Assembly: GCF_009834875.1 (NCBI RefSeq)
Contig: NZ_WVHT01000004.1
Coordinates: forward strand, 434,001-498,000
Source of the DNA: Hufsiella arboris
Lineage (GTDB): Bacteria > Bacteroidota > Bacteroidia > Sphingobacteriales > Sphingobacteriaceae
Reading direction: 5' to 3'
DNA length: 64,000 bases
The notes under the pieces were generated by a model, which made no database searches, was not told the origin of the DNA, and saw nothing but the letters and a program-made list of their open reading frames with translations. The position numbers and the translations under genes were made by a program. Of this stretch, positions 45,139-54,770 are shown in pieces (the first letter of the stretch is position 1; the number at the start of each line of letters is the position of its first letter).

Positions 45139-45300
45139 AATTGTATTTTTATGATAAACAATTGTAGGGTGAAAGGTTTTATGCGTTATAGACGAATGCC
45201 CGATCGTATGCAATCTTAAACTGTGTAAATGCCAGCTTCACTATAAGTAAAATGAGTAAAGGAATAATTTGCATTCTTCTTTCAATCTTTTTGGTTAACG

Positions 45301-46611
45301 ATGTTTTTGCGCAAAAAAAACAGCCGAACATTATTTTTTATCCTCACCGATGACATGGGTTATGGCGATATAAGCTGTTTCAATGGAACGTATAAAACGC
45401 CGAATATTGATAAAATAGCTGCTGAAGGAAGGAAGTTTACTCAGTACTATAGCGCCTCACCCATCTGTTCCGCTTCGCGCACCGGATTTATCACCGGCAT
45501 GGCGCCGGCCAAATGGCATATCACAAGCTTTCTGCAAAAACGCGCTGATAACAAACTATGTGAGCAGGCAGATTTTTTAGATCCCTCCGCACCCACCGTC
45601 GCAAAAATTTTAAAAGCTAACGGTTATGCCACCGGACATTTCGGAAAATGGCATATGGGCGGAGGCAGAGATGTAGACAATGCGCCGCCGATCAGCAGCT
45701 ATGGGTTTGACGAATGGAACAGCACCTGGGAAAGTCCCGATCCTGATCCGCTGTTGACCGCAACAGACTGGATTTGGAGTGATAAGGACAGTATAAAAAG
45801 ATGGAACAGAACCGCATACTTTGTTGATAAAACACTTGCCTTTCTGCAAAAACATAAAGGAGAACCCTGCTATGTGAATCTGTGGCCTGACGATGTGCAT
45901 ACTCCCTGGGTTCCGGGCGATGGAGACGTGCGTAACTATCCGGGCAAACCGGAAGAAGAGAAAAGCTTTATTGCTGTATTGAATGAGTACGATAAACAAA
46001 TCGGGCGTTTAATGAATGGTTTAAAGGAACTCGGTATTGACGATAATACTATAGTTATTTTCACAAGCGATAATGGCCCGTTGCCAAATTTCCGTCATGA
46101 CCGCTCCGCTGCTATGCGCGGAACTAAACTTTCGCTATATGAAGGCGGAATTCGTATGCCGTTTATAGTCAGATGGCCGGGGCATATACAGGCGGCAACC
46201 GCCGACACTACATCTGTATTATGTGCTACGGATCTTTTAACCAGCATTTGCAATGTAGCTGGCGTACAATTGCCGAAAAATTACACACCGGATGGTGAAG
46301 ATAAAAGTGCGGTATCGCTTGGCACTTCGTCTCTCCGCAAAAAAGCAATTTATTGGGAATATGGGAGAAATGAAACCTCCTTTAAATACCCGCCAAACAC
46401 AAACGACCGAAGTCCGTCATTGGCTGTAAGAGATGGAAAATGGAAGTTATTAATGAACAAAGACGGAAGCAGAATCGAGTTATTTGATATGTCAACTGAT
46501 AAAAACGAAAAAAACAATATAGCTGACAAGCAGCCGGCTATTGCAGCAAAGCTTAGCAAGCAACTTTTAAACTGGTGGAACTCGTTGCCCGAATTTAAAT
46601 CGTCAAAATAA
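45301..46611 (+). CDS. Sulfatase, separated from its signal peptide by a frameshift
   Basis: The open part encodes a nearly complete formylglycine-dependent sulfatase: metal-binding ILTDDMGYGD at the start, active-site CSASRTG (C-x-A-x-R), GKWHMGG, and TSDNGPLP with the second metal site. In another frame, ATG at 45252 encodes a signal peptide (MSKGIICILLSIFLVNDVFA) then QKKQPNIIF. This would join the mature protein as QPNIIFILTDD if one T were removed from the T6 run at 45334-45339. As written, the product would lack its export signal. No sulfatase-maturing enzyme is adjacent. Confidence 0.88.
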   Translation: MFLRKKNSRTLFFILTDDMGYGDISCFNGTYKTPNIDKIAAEGRKFTQYYSASPICSASRTGFITGMAPAKWHITSFLQKRADNKLCEQADFLDPSAPTVAKILKANGYATGHFGKWHMGGGRDVDNAPPISSYGFDEWNSTWESPDPDPLLTATDWIWSDKDSIKRWNRTAYFVDKTLAFLQKHKGEPCYVNLWPDDVHTPWVPGDGDVRNYPGKPEEEKSFIAVLNEYDKQIGRLMNGLKELGIDDNTIVIFTSDNGPLPNFRHDRSAAMRGTKLSLYEGGIRMPFIVRWPGHIQAATADTTSVLCATDLLTSICNVAGVQLPKNYTPDGEDKSAVSLGTSSLRKKAIYWEYGRNETSFKYPPNTNDRSPSLAVRDGKWKLLMNKDGSRIELFDMSTDKNEKNNIADKQPAIAAKLSKQLLNWWNSLPEFKSSK

Positions 46612-46671
46612 TTGCTGGCTATTAAACCACGGTACTACAGATTTTCAAAAAAGCGTTTTTATCTGTAATGC

Positions 46672-47007
46672 CTACTTGCCTACGTTAATCTCCATTTTTT
46701 CCGCGAAATGCGCACAGTAATCGCGAAGATCTTCCACGATATTTGTTTCGCCGGTGGCACGCAGAAAGCTGTCGCCCATAGTTTGCAGCGTTTCATAGAA
46801 AAAACGCTTCATCTCATCAACTGGCATGTCTTTCGTCCAAAGGTCGATGCGTAAAGAGTTTTTGTATTGATGATCCCACAAAGCCAGCATCATCGATTTA
46901 ACGGCCATTTGCTCCTTAGTCTGAGAATCGGTGGATTCCCAAAGGATATTTTCAGGAACGTTATTATCGTCGAGCTCGATGGTAAGTTTTATTTCTGCTT
47001 TTTTCAT
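46672..47007 (-). CDS. gldC: Gliding motility protein GldC
   Basis: A 111-residue protein matching GldC along its length: KKAEIKLTIELDDNNVPENI at the start, SMMLALWD, the diagnostic LRIDLWTKDMPVDEMKRFFYETL, and a C-terminal YCAHFAEKM. GldC supports gliding motility and the linked type IX secretion machinery in Bacteroidota, although it is not essential in all. The start at 47007 gives the usual length. No other gld gene is in the window. Confidence 0.93.
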   Translation of the reverse strand: MKKAEIKLTIELDDNNVPENILWESTDSQTKEQMAVKSMMLALWDHQYKNSLRIDLWTKDMPVDEMKRFFYETLQTMGDSFLRATGETNIVEDLRDYCAHFAEKMEINVGK

Positions 47008-47108
47008 TTTAACGAGATTTGAGTAGTGAGATTTGAGACACATCTCAAAATCAAAGCGGTTGCAAAGATGCAAAATTCATCCGAAGCGTAAAGCGCATGT
47101 TCAATGCT

Positions 47109-47366
47109 TTACTTTTTGATGATCAAGATCAACAGAACAGTGAACGCAATAAAGCCTATTTCGACCAGCCAGATCTTTTTGAGGCTCTTAAAAGAATATC
47201 TGAAAATCAGGTCGCTTATAAAGAAAACGAGTGCGAGAACTATCAGTAAGAACTTAAAAAGCGTGTGTATTCCGTATTCGTTATGGCTGGGAAAAAGAAA
47301 CAGGTAAGCGGCAAAGACCAATGATAAAGCAGCCGCGATATTTAATGGTGTTACCCTTAATTTCAT
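47109..47366 (-). CDS. Small membrane protein, three predicted helices
   Basis: An 85-residue hydrophobic protein with helices at about 8-25, 34-54 and 65-83 and a short basic loop (RYSFKSLKKIW) between the last two. I do not recognise a family. Its ATG overlaps the stop of the DEAD-box helicase gene (TAATG), which indicates translational coupling. Confidence 0.72.
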   Translation of the reverse strand: MKLRVTPLNIAAALSLVFAAYLFLFPSHNEYGIHTLFKFLLIVLALVFFISDLIFRYSFKSLKKIWLVEIGFIAFTVLLILIIKK

Positions 47367-48721
47367 TAGCTCTTTTTAGCTTTATCAAAACGGACACTTT
47401 TAGTGCGGCCTTTACCTGGCTTGTTGACCTTTGCTTTTTTCCCGTTCGGTTTGGTGTTTACGGTTTTTGAATTTTTAGCTTTCTTTTCATGAAAAGCACC
47501 CTGGAAGTCAGGATTATCTTTTCGTTTTTGCAAGTCGATTTCCTTGTTGATCGCCTGGCGTTCTTCGTAAGCGGTGTCTTCAATAAAAACTCCTTCAGGA
47601 ATATCCAGCACCGGGATTGGCTGGCGGATTAGCTTTTCGATCTTACTCACATAATACTCCTCCGCTTTATTACAAAAAGTAATCGCGTCGCCGGTATTAA
47701 ATGCCCTGCCTGTCCGGCCGATACGATGCACGTAATCTTCAATAATGATAGGAACATCGAAATTAATTACATGGCTGACATTGCTTACATCCAAACCGCG
47801 GGCAGCTACATCCGTTGCAACGAGAAAACGGACGCTTCCTTCTTTAAACGCGTTAATTGAATTAATTCGGGTGTTCTGCCCCTTGTTAGCATGGATCACA
47901 CGGACCTGTTCAGCACCATAACGTCTCTCAAGAAAACTAAAAATATTATCGGCAACGGTTTTTGTTTTGCAGAAAACAATCAGGCGATGAAACTCTTCGT
48001 CATTTTTTAGCAGATGCTGCAACAGGTTTAATTTCGTTTTCAGGTTCGGAGCATGATATAGAACCTGCTTAACCGTTTGTGCCGGGGTTGCTTGTGGGGC
48101 AACTTCTACGATCGTTGGAAATTTCAGAAAATCACCCGAAATTTTATGCACCAGCTCGCTCATCGTTGCTGAGAACAACAGATTCTGGCGCTTACGCGGA
48201 ACGACTTCCAGGATACGGTGGATGGAACCGATAAAGCCCATGTCCATCATTTTATCGGCTTCATCCAGCACCAGGAACTGGAGTTGCTTAGTCACAATAT
48301 GTCCCGCGAGGTATAAATCTAAAAACCTTCCCGGTGAAGCGACAATGATGTCGCAGCCTTTTTCAAGTTCTGCTATCTGGGTTTTCGGGCCAAGGCCGCC
48401 GAACAACACTACAGCGCGTAAATCCGTATACTTTGCAAACAATCGTATGTTCTCCTCGATCTGCATGGCTAGCTCCCTCGTGGGTGCAAGCACCAGGGCC
48501 CGCGGGTCATTGCCCTGTGCGTACTTCAGCTTCATAATCATCGGCAGAACGTAAGCAGCAGTCTTCCCTGTTCCGGTTTGTGCGATACCCATCATGTCCT
48601 GCCCCGAAAGAATTGGCGCGATAGCCTTCTCCTGGATTGGTGTTGGCGTTTCATATCCGGCATCAGCGATGGCGTTTAGTATCTGGCGGTTCAGTTTAAA
48701 ATCTTCGAACGATTGCGGCAT
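47366..48721 (-). CDS. DEAD-box RNA helicase
   Basis: A 451-residue RNA helicase of the RhlE type. The Q motif region is FEDFKLNRQILNAIADAGY, motif I AQTGTGKT near 57, motif II LDEADKMMD near 152, motif III FSATM and motif VI HRIGRTGR near 337. The C-terminal 70 residues are strongly basic (KKAKVNKPGKGRTKSVRFDK), a non-specific RNA-binding tail. Likely roles are ribosome assembly or mRNA turnover, particularly in the cold. Confidence 0.93.
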   Translation of the reverse strand: MPQSFEDFKLNRQILNAIADAGYETPTPIQEKAIAPILSGQDMMGIAQTGTGKTAAYVLPMIMKLKYAQGNDPRALVLAPTRELAMQIEENIRLFAKYTDLRAVVLFGGLGPKTQIAELEKGCDIIVASPGRFLDLYLAGHIVTKQLQFLVLDEADKMMDMGFIGSIHRILEVVPRKRQNLLFSATMSELVHKISGDFLKFPTIVEVAPQATPAQTVKQVLYHAPNLKTKLNLLQHLLKNDEEFHRLIVFCKTKTVADNIFSFLERRYGAEQVRVIHANKGQNTRINSINAFKEGSVRFLVATDVAARGLDVSNVSHVINFDVPIIIEDYVHRIGRTGRAFNTGDAITFCNKAEEYYVSKIEKLIRQPIPVLDIPEGVFIEDTAYEERQAINKEIDLQKRKDNPDFQGAFHEKKAKNSKTVNTKPNGKKAKVNKPGKGRTKSVRFDKAKKS

Positions 48722-49119
48722 AAGCGCAAAGATAGGGTTAAATATGGGTTGTGAGTCACTTTATGACCATAGGCTTTGAAGTTCCGCTTAGCAAACGTGA
48801 TAAGCACCGGCATTTCGGGTAAATTCATAAGACCTATATACTCAATCGATTAAGATTGACTTAAATCCGAAATTGTCGTTCATGAATTGCCCTGTAATGA
48901 AGTCACCATTTCAATGCTAATAATTATTGATAATTCGCTAAAACACGATTAATGGTAGCGAAAAGCAATTCAAAACGAAATCAAATCACTGCTTTACAGT
49001 CGATTATACCTATGGCACACTGATTGTAAAATGAGAACAGAAGCCCGGACGGCACAGGCCTGAAGACGCTGAATAGTTCTTGATAATCACATAAATAACA
49101 ATAAACAAAACTTAAAAAA
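48722..49119. other. Gap between divergent genes, no gene seen
   Basis: Nearly 400 bp hold the promoters of the DEAD-box helicase and the alpha/beta hydrolase. I see no convincing frame, repeat or structured RNA. Confidence 0.4.
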
Positions 49120-49941
49120 ATGGACAAAATCACAGTAAAAGACGGCGCCGAAATCTATTACAAGGACTGGGGAACAGGTCAACCGATTTTTTTTCATCAC
49201 GGCTGGCCTCTCTCTTCCGACGATTGGGATGCTCAAATGATGTTTTTCCTTGACCAGGGATTCAGAGTAATCGCCCATGATCGCCGCGGTCACGGGCGGT
49301 CTACGCAAACAGCTACAGGCAATGAAATGGATACGTACGCTTCGGATGTTGCAGAGCTTGTTGAAGCGCTTGATTTAAGAGATGCGGTGCACGTTGGTCA
49401 CTCAACTGGTGGCGGGGAAGTGATCAGATATGTGGCCAGGCACGGTGCCGGTCGCGTTGCAAAGGCAGTGCTAATCAGCGCAGTAACGCCGCTAATGGCA
49501 AAAACCGAAAACAACCCCGATGGCGTTCCAATATCTGTATTTGATGAAATACGTGAAAATACAGCCAAAAATCGTCCGCAATATTTCCAGGACTTCACAG
49601 TACCGTTTTACGGTTATAACCGTGAAGGTGCAAAAATATCGCAGGGTGTTAGAGACAATTGGTGGCGCCAGGGGATGATGGGCGGGATCAAGGCTCTTTA
49701 TGATTGCATTAAAGCTTTTTCAGCAACAGATTTCACCGAAGATCTGAAAAGTGTAGACGTTCCGGTATTGATTCTGCATGGCGATGACGACCAGATTGTT
49801 CCTTATAAAATTTCAGCGGAAAAAGCAATTAAGCTTGTGAAGAACGGAAAGATCATCATATATCCGGGTTTCCCGCACGGTATGCCAACCACAGAAGCTG
49901 CCACAATAAACGCGGATTTGCTTGAATTTATTAAATCTTAA
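49120..49941 (+). CDS. Alpha/beta hydrolase, cofactor-free haloperoxidase/arylesterase type
   Basis: A 273-residue serine hydrolase. The nucleophile elbow GHSTGGGE has Ser near 97, the catalytic Asp is in LILHGDDDQIVP near 224 and the His in GFPHGMP near 252. The oxyanion-hole motif FHHGWPLSSDDW near 27 is typical of the chloroperoxidase/esterase subgroup. Such enzymes hydrolyse small esters and can show perhydrolase activity. No signal peptide, so it is cytosolic. A strong terminator follows. Confidence 0.92.
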   Translation: MDKITVKDGAEIYYKDWGTGQPIFFHHGWPLSSDDWDAQMMFFLDQGFRVIAHDRRGHGRSTQTATGNEMDTYASDVAELVEALDLRDAVHVGHSTGGGEVIRYVARHGAGRVAKAVLISAVTPLMAKTENNPDGVPISVFDEIRENTAKNRPQYFQDFTVPFYGYNREGAKISQGVRDNWWRQGMMGGIKALYDCIKAFSATDFTEDLKSVDVPVLILHGDDDQIVPYKISAEKAIKLVKNGKIIIYPGFPHGMPTTEAATINADLLEFIKS

Positions 49942-49963
49942 TTAACCGCCATGTATCAAAAAG

Positions 49964-49994
49964 CTGCCTGCTATAAACGCAGGCAGTTTTTTTT
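49964..49994 (+). terminator. Rho-independent terminator
   Basis: A perfect 8 bp stem CTGCCTGC/GCAGGCAG with a 7 nt loop and eight T. It closes the alpha/beta hydrolase gene. Confidence 0.92.
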
Positions 49995-50120
49995 GTCCTT
50001 ATTTGTCTTCAGAGCAATTGTAAGTAAACACGGAATCGTCTAATATCTTTAAGCATCGCGTGCAGGGTGAACCATTTGTCTCAAAGGCGACCGTTTAAAA
50101 TCCCTGAAGAAAAACATATT

Positions 50121-50741
50121 TTAGGTTTTAGATTTAGGCTTCGTTCGGTGATAATATCGTTTTGCCTTATCCTGGCTGCCGCAAACGTTCATATCGCACC
50201 ATTTTCTTTTCCCTCCCTTCGAAGTGTCAATGAACAGCCAGCCACATGACGGGCATTCCTTTAAGCGCGCAAAATTTTCGTTGATAAGTATGTCGTAGGC
50301 AGTTTTTACAAGCGTGCAGTAAGGTTCCCCGAGCGAAATCGATTTGCTTTGAAAAACAAGGCCTGCATTCTCGTTCGTAACCGTTAGCCGAAGTTTTGCA
50401 AAGCACTCCAAAAGTATTTTGTTAAACCGGTCAAGCGTTTCGTCGTCGGGAGCTTGTTTTTTTGCGACGCTGGAAAAAAGCTTGTATAAAAGTTCTCTCA
50501 AAAATATCGCTTTCTCAAATTCACTTTTCGCCTCTGCCTTTTTTTTAGAACTGTAATTTTTCAGGATTTCAAATTTATCCCTATCAATCAAATTCGTTTT
50601 TAAGCACCAGGCCAGAAAATCATCATAACTTTTAAGGTAATCAAAATTGTCGCTGACCTTTCTTGAATTAACCGTATTCGTAAAATCAAAAACCCACGAA
50701 CCTCCGTCCAGTTGTAGCTGTTCAATTGTTCTCTGTTGCAT
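50121..50741 (-). CDS. CGNR zinc-finger domain regulator (ABATE domain)
   Basis: A 206-residue protein. The N-terminal helical part (about 1-140) fits the ABATE/DUF1470 stress domain, with GGSWVFDFTNTVNSR at the start. The C-terminal finger has CPSCGWLFID, then RKWCDMNVCGSQDKAKRYYHR: four Cys ligands and a helix, with CGSQ instead of the usual CGNR. Such proteins are predicted DNA-binding regulators. It is divergent from the DUF5916 gene; a 27 bp near-perfect palindrome lies between them and is the obvious operator. Confidence 0.88.
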   Translation of the reverse strand: MQQRTIEQLQLDGGSWVFDFTNTVNSRKVSDNFDYLKSYDDFLAWCLKTNLIDRDKFEILKNYSSKKKAEAKSEFEKAIFLRELLYKLFSSVAKKQAPDDETLDRFNKILLECFAKLRLTVTNENAGLVFQSKSISLGEPYCTLVKTAYDILINENFARLKECPSCGWLFIDTSKGGKRKWCDMNVCGSQDKAKRYYHRTKPKSKT

Positions 50742-50757
50742 AAACAAATATAAATAT

Positions 50758-50784
50758 TTACCAGTAAAAAGTTTTTACAGGTAA
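50758..50784. promoter_or_regulatory. 27 bp near-perfect palindrome, probable CGNR operator
   Basis: The half sites TTACCAGTAAAAA and TTTTTACAGGTAA flank one central base (50771). They match as inverted repeats at 12 of 13 positions. The palindrome sits 16 nt upstream of the CGNR start and 28 nt upstream of the DUF5916 start, so a bound protein could block both promoters. Confidence 0.65.
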
Positions 50785-50812
50785 TTATTAATTCTATAAC
50801 TTTACTATTAAA

Positions 50813-53002
50813 ATGATTTATATGGTAAAGTTACCTTTAATGATCATTATGATCTACCCGGTTTTAGTCTTCGCACAGCCAACTAATCCGAAGCCTCAGT
50901 TAAAAGCCAGCAAGGCAACTTCGCCGATAAAAATTGATGGGATACTTGACGAGGCTGCATGGAAAATTCCTGACAGTGCCGGTTATTTTATCGAGGTAGA
51001 ACCGCACGAAGGCAGCGCCGCCAAATTTCCAACAATGGTCAGGATCGTTTATGATGACCAAAACCTGTACATCGGCGCCGTTTGTTACGACTCAATCGGC
51101 CGGAAGGGAATACGTGTTACCGAACTGAGAAGAGATTTCGAGATCTCTAAAAACGACGTATTCGGGATTTGCATCGATGCTTTTAACGACAAAAGAAATA
51201 ATGTAACATTTGCCGCTAACCCGTATGGAGCCCAGCACGATTATTTAAGTTTCGATGCTCAGCTAACTGACATTTACTGGAATGGCTTATGGAAAGTTAG
51301 GACCAGTATCCAAAGCTACGGCTGGATCGCGGAGTTTGAAATACCGTGGAAAACATTGAGATACAAAGGAAATACCGATCATAAGCAATGGGGAATTAAT
51401 TTTTACCGGCAAAAGCGTTCGAGTAATGAAGTGTCGGTTTGGTCGCCATACCCCCGATCGTTCAGCTTTAACAGGATGGAGTTTGCCGGCGAATTAAATT
51501 CGTTCGATACCCCATCGCCGTCGGCTAATTTCCAAGTAAACGCTTATACCTTGGGCTCGCAGACAAACTCTACGTTAACGACTTCCAGTAATAACCAGTA
51601 TAAAGCGAAGGCTGGAGGCGACTTTAAATGGGCAATTAACTCAAATGCCGTACTAGACTTAACAGTTAATACGGATTTCGCCCAGGCTGATGCGGATATC
51701 GCCGTTAATAATATATCCCGTTTTTCGGTTCTCTACCCGGAAAGAAGGCAATTTTACCTTGAAAATGCGTCGCTTTTTAGTCCGGGTTTGAACGGAACCG
51801 GAGGCAGCATGTTTATTTATCCTTTTTTCAGCCGGACGATCGGCCTTGACAACGGCGTGCCAGTTCCAATTAGCGGCGGTGCCCGTTTTGTAAATCGCTC
51901 TCCGGAAAAGAATTTTGGATGCATGTACATACAACAGGCAGAAACCGACAATACCCCTGCCACACACTATGCGGTAGCCCGTTATTCGCAAAACATCTCA
52001 AAACAAAATCGGATCGGTGGCCTGCTATCCATGAAGTCGAATTCGTCAAAGGCTCTATATTCCTCCAATACAAACATCAATGCCAGCGTAGACGGTTTTT
52101 TCAGGATTAATGAAAAGAATTCGATCAGCGTAATGGGAATCCATTCTTCAAACAGCTACCAAAATAAACAGGGTTTTGCCGGTTATTATCAATATTTGTA
52201 CACCAGTAACGCGATACAAGGCTTTTTCACACAGGCGCTTATCACTAAAAATTATCAAAATGAAACAGGCTTTGTTTCGCGCCAGGATGTCATCAGCACA
52301 TCACCCGCCTTTGTAACCAATCTTCGCGGTAAATGGCTGCCTTTCAAGAAATGGATCAGGGCAATTCAACCTGACGCGGCTGCCGAATTTTATCACCAGG
52401 CGTCAACCGGAAAGTTAATTGAAAGTTCCATCGCGATTTATCCATTTTGGGTGCTGCTGCACTCGGGCGGTTTTTTCGGATACTCGATTACACCAGTGTA
52501 CCAGTATCTTACAGAGCCATTCGCGCCGCTGGGTGCATTAATTAATCCAGGAACATATCACTACAGCCGATCCACATTTTATGTAAGCAACGATCCTTCC
52601 GCCAAAATATCCTACTCACTTATCTATGATATTGGCAAGTATTTTAATGGAAGATTAGCCAGCACCACTGCAACGCTGGCCATAACACCTGTGCCATATG
52701 CCTCGCTGAGAGCATCGTTATCAAATAATAATTTTAAAGAACTGGGAGCCGGGCGCCAGTCGGGAAATGTTTCGCTATACACCTTAGAAGGACGATTTGC
52801 CATGAATCCCCGCCTGCAACTAAACAGCCTGCTGCAATACAATACACAAAATAAAAACGCTGGTTTTTACGTACGTTTTTCGTGGGAATACCGGCCGCTG
52901 AGTTATTTGTTTTTCGTGTTTAACAATCGTTTAACCAATACCGCTGAAAGATTTCGGGAGCAACAGGCGATCGTTAAATTGAGTTACCTGAAGCAATTTT
53001 GA
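50813..53002 (+). CDS. DUF5916 protein with CBM9-like domain
   Basis: A 729-residue exported protein. A signal peptide (about 1-22, ending VFAQP) is followed by a CBM9-like sugar-binding fold (about 30-230: PIKIDGILDEAAW, VRIVYDDQNLYIGAVCYD, WIAEFEIPWKTLRY). The C-terminal DUF5916 region is an outer-membrane-type beta barrel: the stretch ARFVNRSPEKNFGCMYI, many aromatic strands and a terminal Phe (LSYLKQF). Function is unknown; a surface carbohydrate- or ligand-binding role is plausible. The ATG at 50822 is an alternative start. It is divergent from the CGNR regulator. Confidence 0.88.
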   Translation: MIYMVKLPLMIIMIYPVLVFAQPTNPKPQLKASKATSPIKIDGILDEAAWKIPDSAGYFIEVEPHEGSAAKFPTMVRIVYDDQNLYIGAVCYDSIGRKGIRVTELRRDFEISKNDVFGICIDAFNDKRNNVTFAANPYGAQHDYLSFDAQLTDIYWNGLWKVRTSIQSYGWIAEFEIPWKTLRYKGNTDHKQWGINFYRQKRSSNEVSVWSPYPRSFSFNRMEFAGELNSFDTPSPSANFQVNAYTLGSQTNSTLTTSSNNQYKAKAGGDFKWAINSNAVLDLTVNTDFAQADADIAVNNISRFSVLYPERRQFYLENASLFSPGLNGTGGSMFIYPFFSRTIGLDNGVPVPISGGARFVNRSPEKNFGCMYIQQAETDNTPATHYAVARYSQNISKQNRIGGLLSMKSNSSKALYSSNTNINASVDGFFRINEKNSISVMGIHSSNSYQNKQGFAGYYQYLYTSNAIQGFFTQALITKNYQNETGFVSRQDVISTSPAFVTNLRGKWLPFKKWIRAIQPDAAAEFYHQASTGKLIESSIAIYPFWVLLHSGGFFGYSITPVYQYLTEPFAPLGALINPGTYHYSRSTFYVSNDPSAKISYSLIYDIGKYFNGRLASTTATLAITPVPYASLRASLSNNNFKELGAGRQSGNVSLYTLEGRFAMNPRLQLNSLLQYNTQNKNAGFYVRFSWEYRPLSYLFFVFNNRLTNTAERFREQQAIVKLSYLKQF

Positions 53003-53149
53003 TTAGCTGCATTGCTGCCACCGGTGTAATTTAGAAATGATCCGAAACAAAAATATTGGCCTTGTGCTGTATTCGAAATTAAAAACTGAATGACAATAAA
53101 CGCTAAGCTGATTAACTCATTAACTTTATCTTGAAGCGCAATGCAAATA

Positions 53150-53310
53150 CTTCTATTATCGTTTGATCCCGCTTTACGCTATACTCCTCACGCTTTGCAC
53201 CTGACCCCTGCTTCGTTACGGGGTATACGCTTCAATCGGGGCTAAAACGCAATGCCTGTGCGCATCACTCGCAAATGGCAGGTGCAAATCGGAAACCTTT
53301 ACTGCTTCAC
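53150..53310. repeat. Dispersed intergenic repeat, copy left of the SDR gene
   Basis: Shares CGGGGCTAAAACGCAA, a CCCGCT..TACGCT segment and AAATGGCA.GTGCAA with 54538-54665, in the same order and orientation. The rest of 53003-53418 has no gene. Confidence 0.7.
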
Positions 53311-53418
53311 TAATTGTAACATCAACTGTTTGGATTTGGTAAAGGCGTCCTTTAGGGCCAAGCTGCTCTGGATTTGCAATCCCCTACTAACATAATTAAG
53401 GAATTGTAATCCGTTAAC

Positions 53419-54222
53419 CTAAATCGCTCCAACCGAACCGCCATCCACCCGCAAATTCGTGCCGTTTATAAACGAAGCCTGCTCCGACGCCAGGAACACG
53501 ATTGCCGCGCCCACTTCTTCAATGGTTCCCGCACGGCCAACATCAATTCCAGGGCGCTTTTGGGTTAGAAATCCATGTTCTACTTCCTCCACTGTTTTAC
53601 CGTCCTTTTCGGCCATGGTTTGCAGCATGTTTTCAACGAGCGGTGTTTTGATAAAAGCGGGAGAAACGGTATTTACCAATATGTTATAATGCCCGACGAG
53701 CTTTGAAATACCTTTACTCAGGTTGATGTTTGCCGCCTTGGTCAAGTTATAAGAAATCATATCCGGATAGGGCTGCAAGCCGTTCTCAGAAGAAATATTG
53801 ATGATGCGGCCCCACTTCTTTTCCTTCATTTCCGGCAGCACTGCCTGTATAAAACGCACCATCGAGACTACATTCAGGTCGTATAAATCTAAAAAGCTTT
53901 TGGGCGAAAGCTTTTCGAACTCGAGGTTCTCCCCTATGCCGCCGGCGTTGTTCACCAAAATATCCACGCTGCCAACTTCCGATTTTATTTTGTCAACGAG
54001 GTTCTTCACGTCTTCGTCATTGGTCACATCGTTCGTGTAGAATTTTACAGGGAAACCTGTTTTGCCTGATATTTCCTGCGCGGTTGCAGCAAGTTCCTTT
54101 TCGTCACGTGCGCAGATAACTACGGTTGCTCCTGCGCCTGACAAAGCCTCCGCGGCTCCTTTGCCAATTCCCTTACTGCCGCCGGTAATTAATGCGATTT
54201 TTCCTTTGAGATCGATTTTCAT
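53419..54222 (-). CDS. SDR-family oxidoreductase
   Basis: A 267-residue short-chain dehydrogenase/reductase. The cofactor motif TGGSKGIG is at 14-21, NNAGG near 92, the catalytic Ser in IINISSENG near 143, and the YNLTK motif (Tyr/Lys) near 157-161. The Arg in VICARDE suggests NADP(H) preference. Length is normal for a classical SDR. Substrate is unknown. It is bracketed by direct copies of an intergenic repeat. Confidence 0.93.
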   Translation of the reverse strand: MKIDLKGKIALITGGSKGIGKGAAEALSGAGATVVICARDEKELAATAQEISGKTGFPVKFYTNDVTNDEDVKNLVDKIKSEVGSVDILVNNAGGIGENLEFEKLSPKSFLDLYDLNVVSMVRFIQAVLPEMKEKKWGRIINISSENGLQPYPDMISYNLTKAANINLSKGISKLVGHYNILVNTVSPAFIKTPLVENMLQTMAEKDGKTVEEVEHGFLTQKRPGIDVGRAGTIEEVGAAIVFLASEQASFINGTNLRVDGGSVGAI

Positions 54223-54537
54223 AATGGGTAATTATAATGTTTGTTTTTGAATGTTGAACAAGCGATTGATTGAAACTGTTGTTTCCGATGAAACATGAAA
54301 TTGTCAAAAGTGAGGATATCCGAAGGGAGAAACGTTGATTTTAAACCCGGTTGCAGCGGTTACCCCGCAGCGAAGCCTGAGGAATGTGCGGATGTGTGAG
54401 GAGTAAAAGCGAAAAACGGGACGGGTACAAGCAAGAAGCACTTCCGTACATTTTCAAGTCGTTTATAGTAAAAATCTTCCCGCGAATACGCAACAGGCAA
54501 TAGTTGAATTATCAGAAGCGCAGGGAAATTACTGCTA

Positions 54538-54665
54538 TCAATGTTTGTTCCCGCTGTACGCTCATACGTCTGCAGGCATTACACACCGGCTGGTATCCGC
54601 TGCCATCGGGGCTAAAACGCAAAACCTGTACACATTACACAAATGGCAAGTGCAATCAGGAACTT
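54538..54665. repeat. Dispersed intergenic repeat, copy right of the SDR gene
   Basis: Direct repeat of the element at 53150-53310 (shared core CGGGGCTAAAACGCAA). The rest of 54223-54770 has no gene that I can support. Confidence 0.7.
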
Positions 54666-54770
54666 TTAACTTTTAATCGCTAGCTCGTAACTCATAACCT
54701 TCGACTCACAACCTACATCCCCGCACTCGTAACTCAAATTCCCTATCTTAGCCCAAAAAACACTTCTCCC

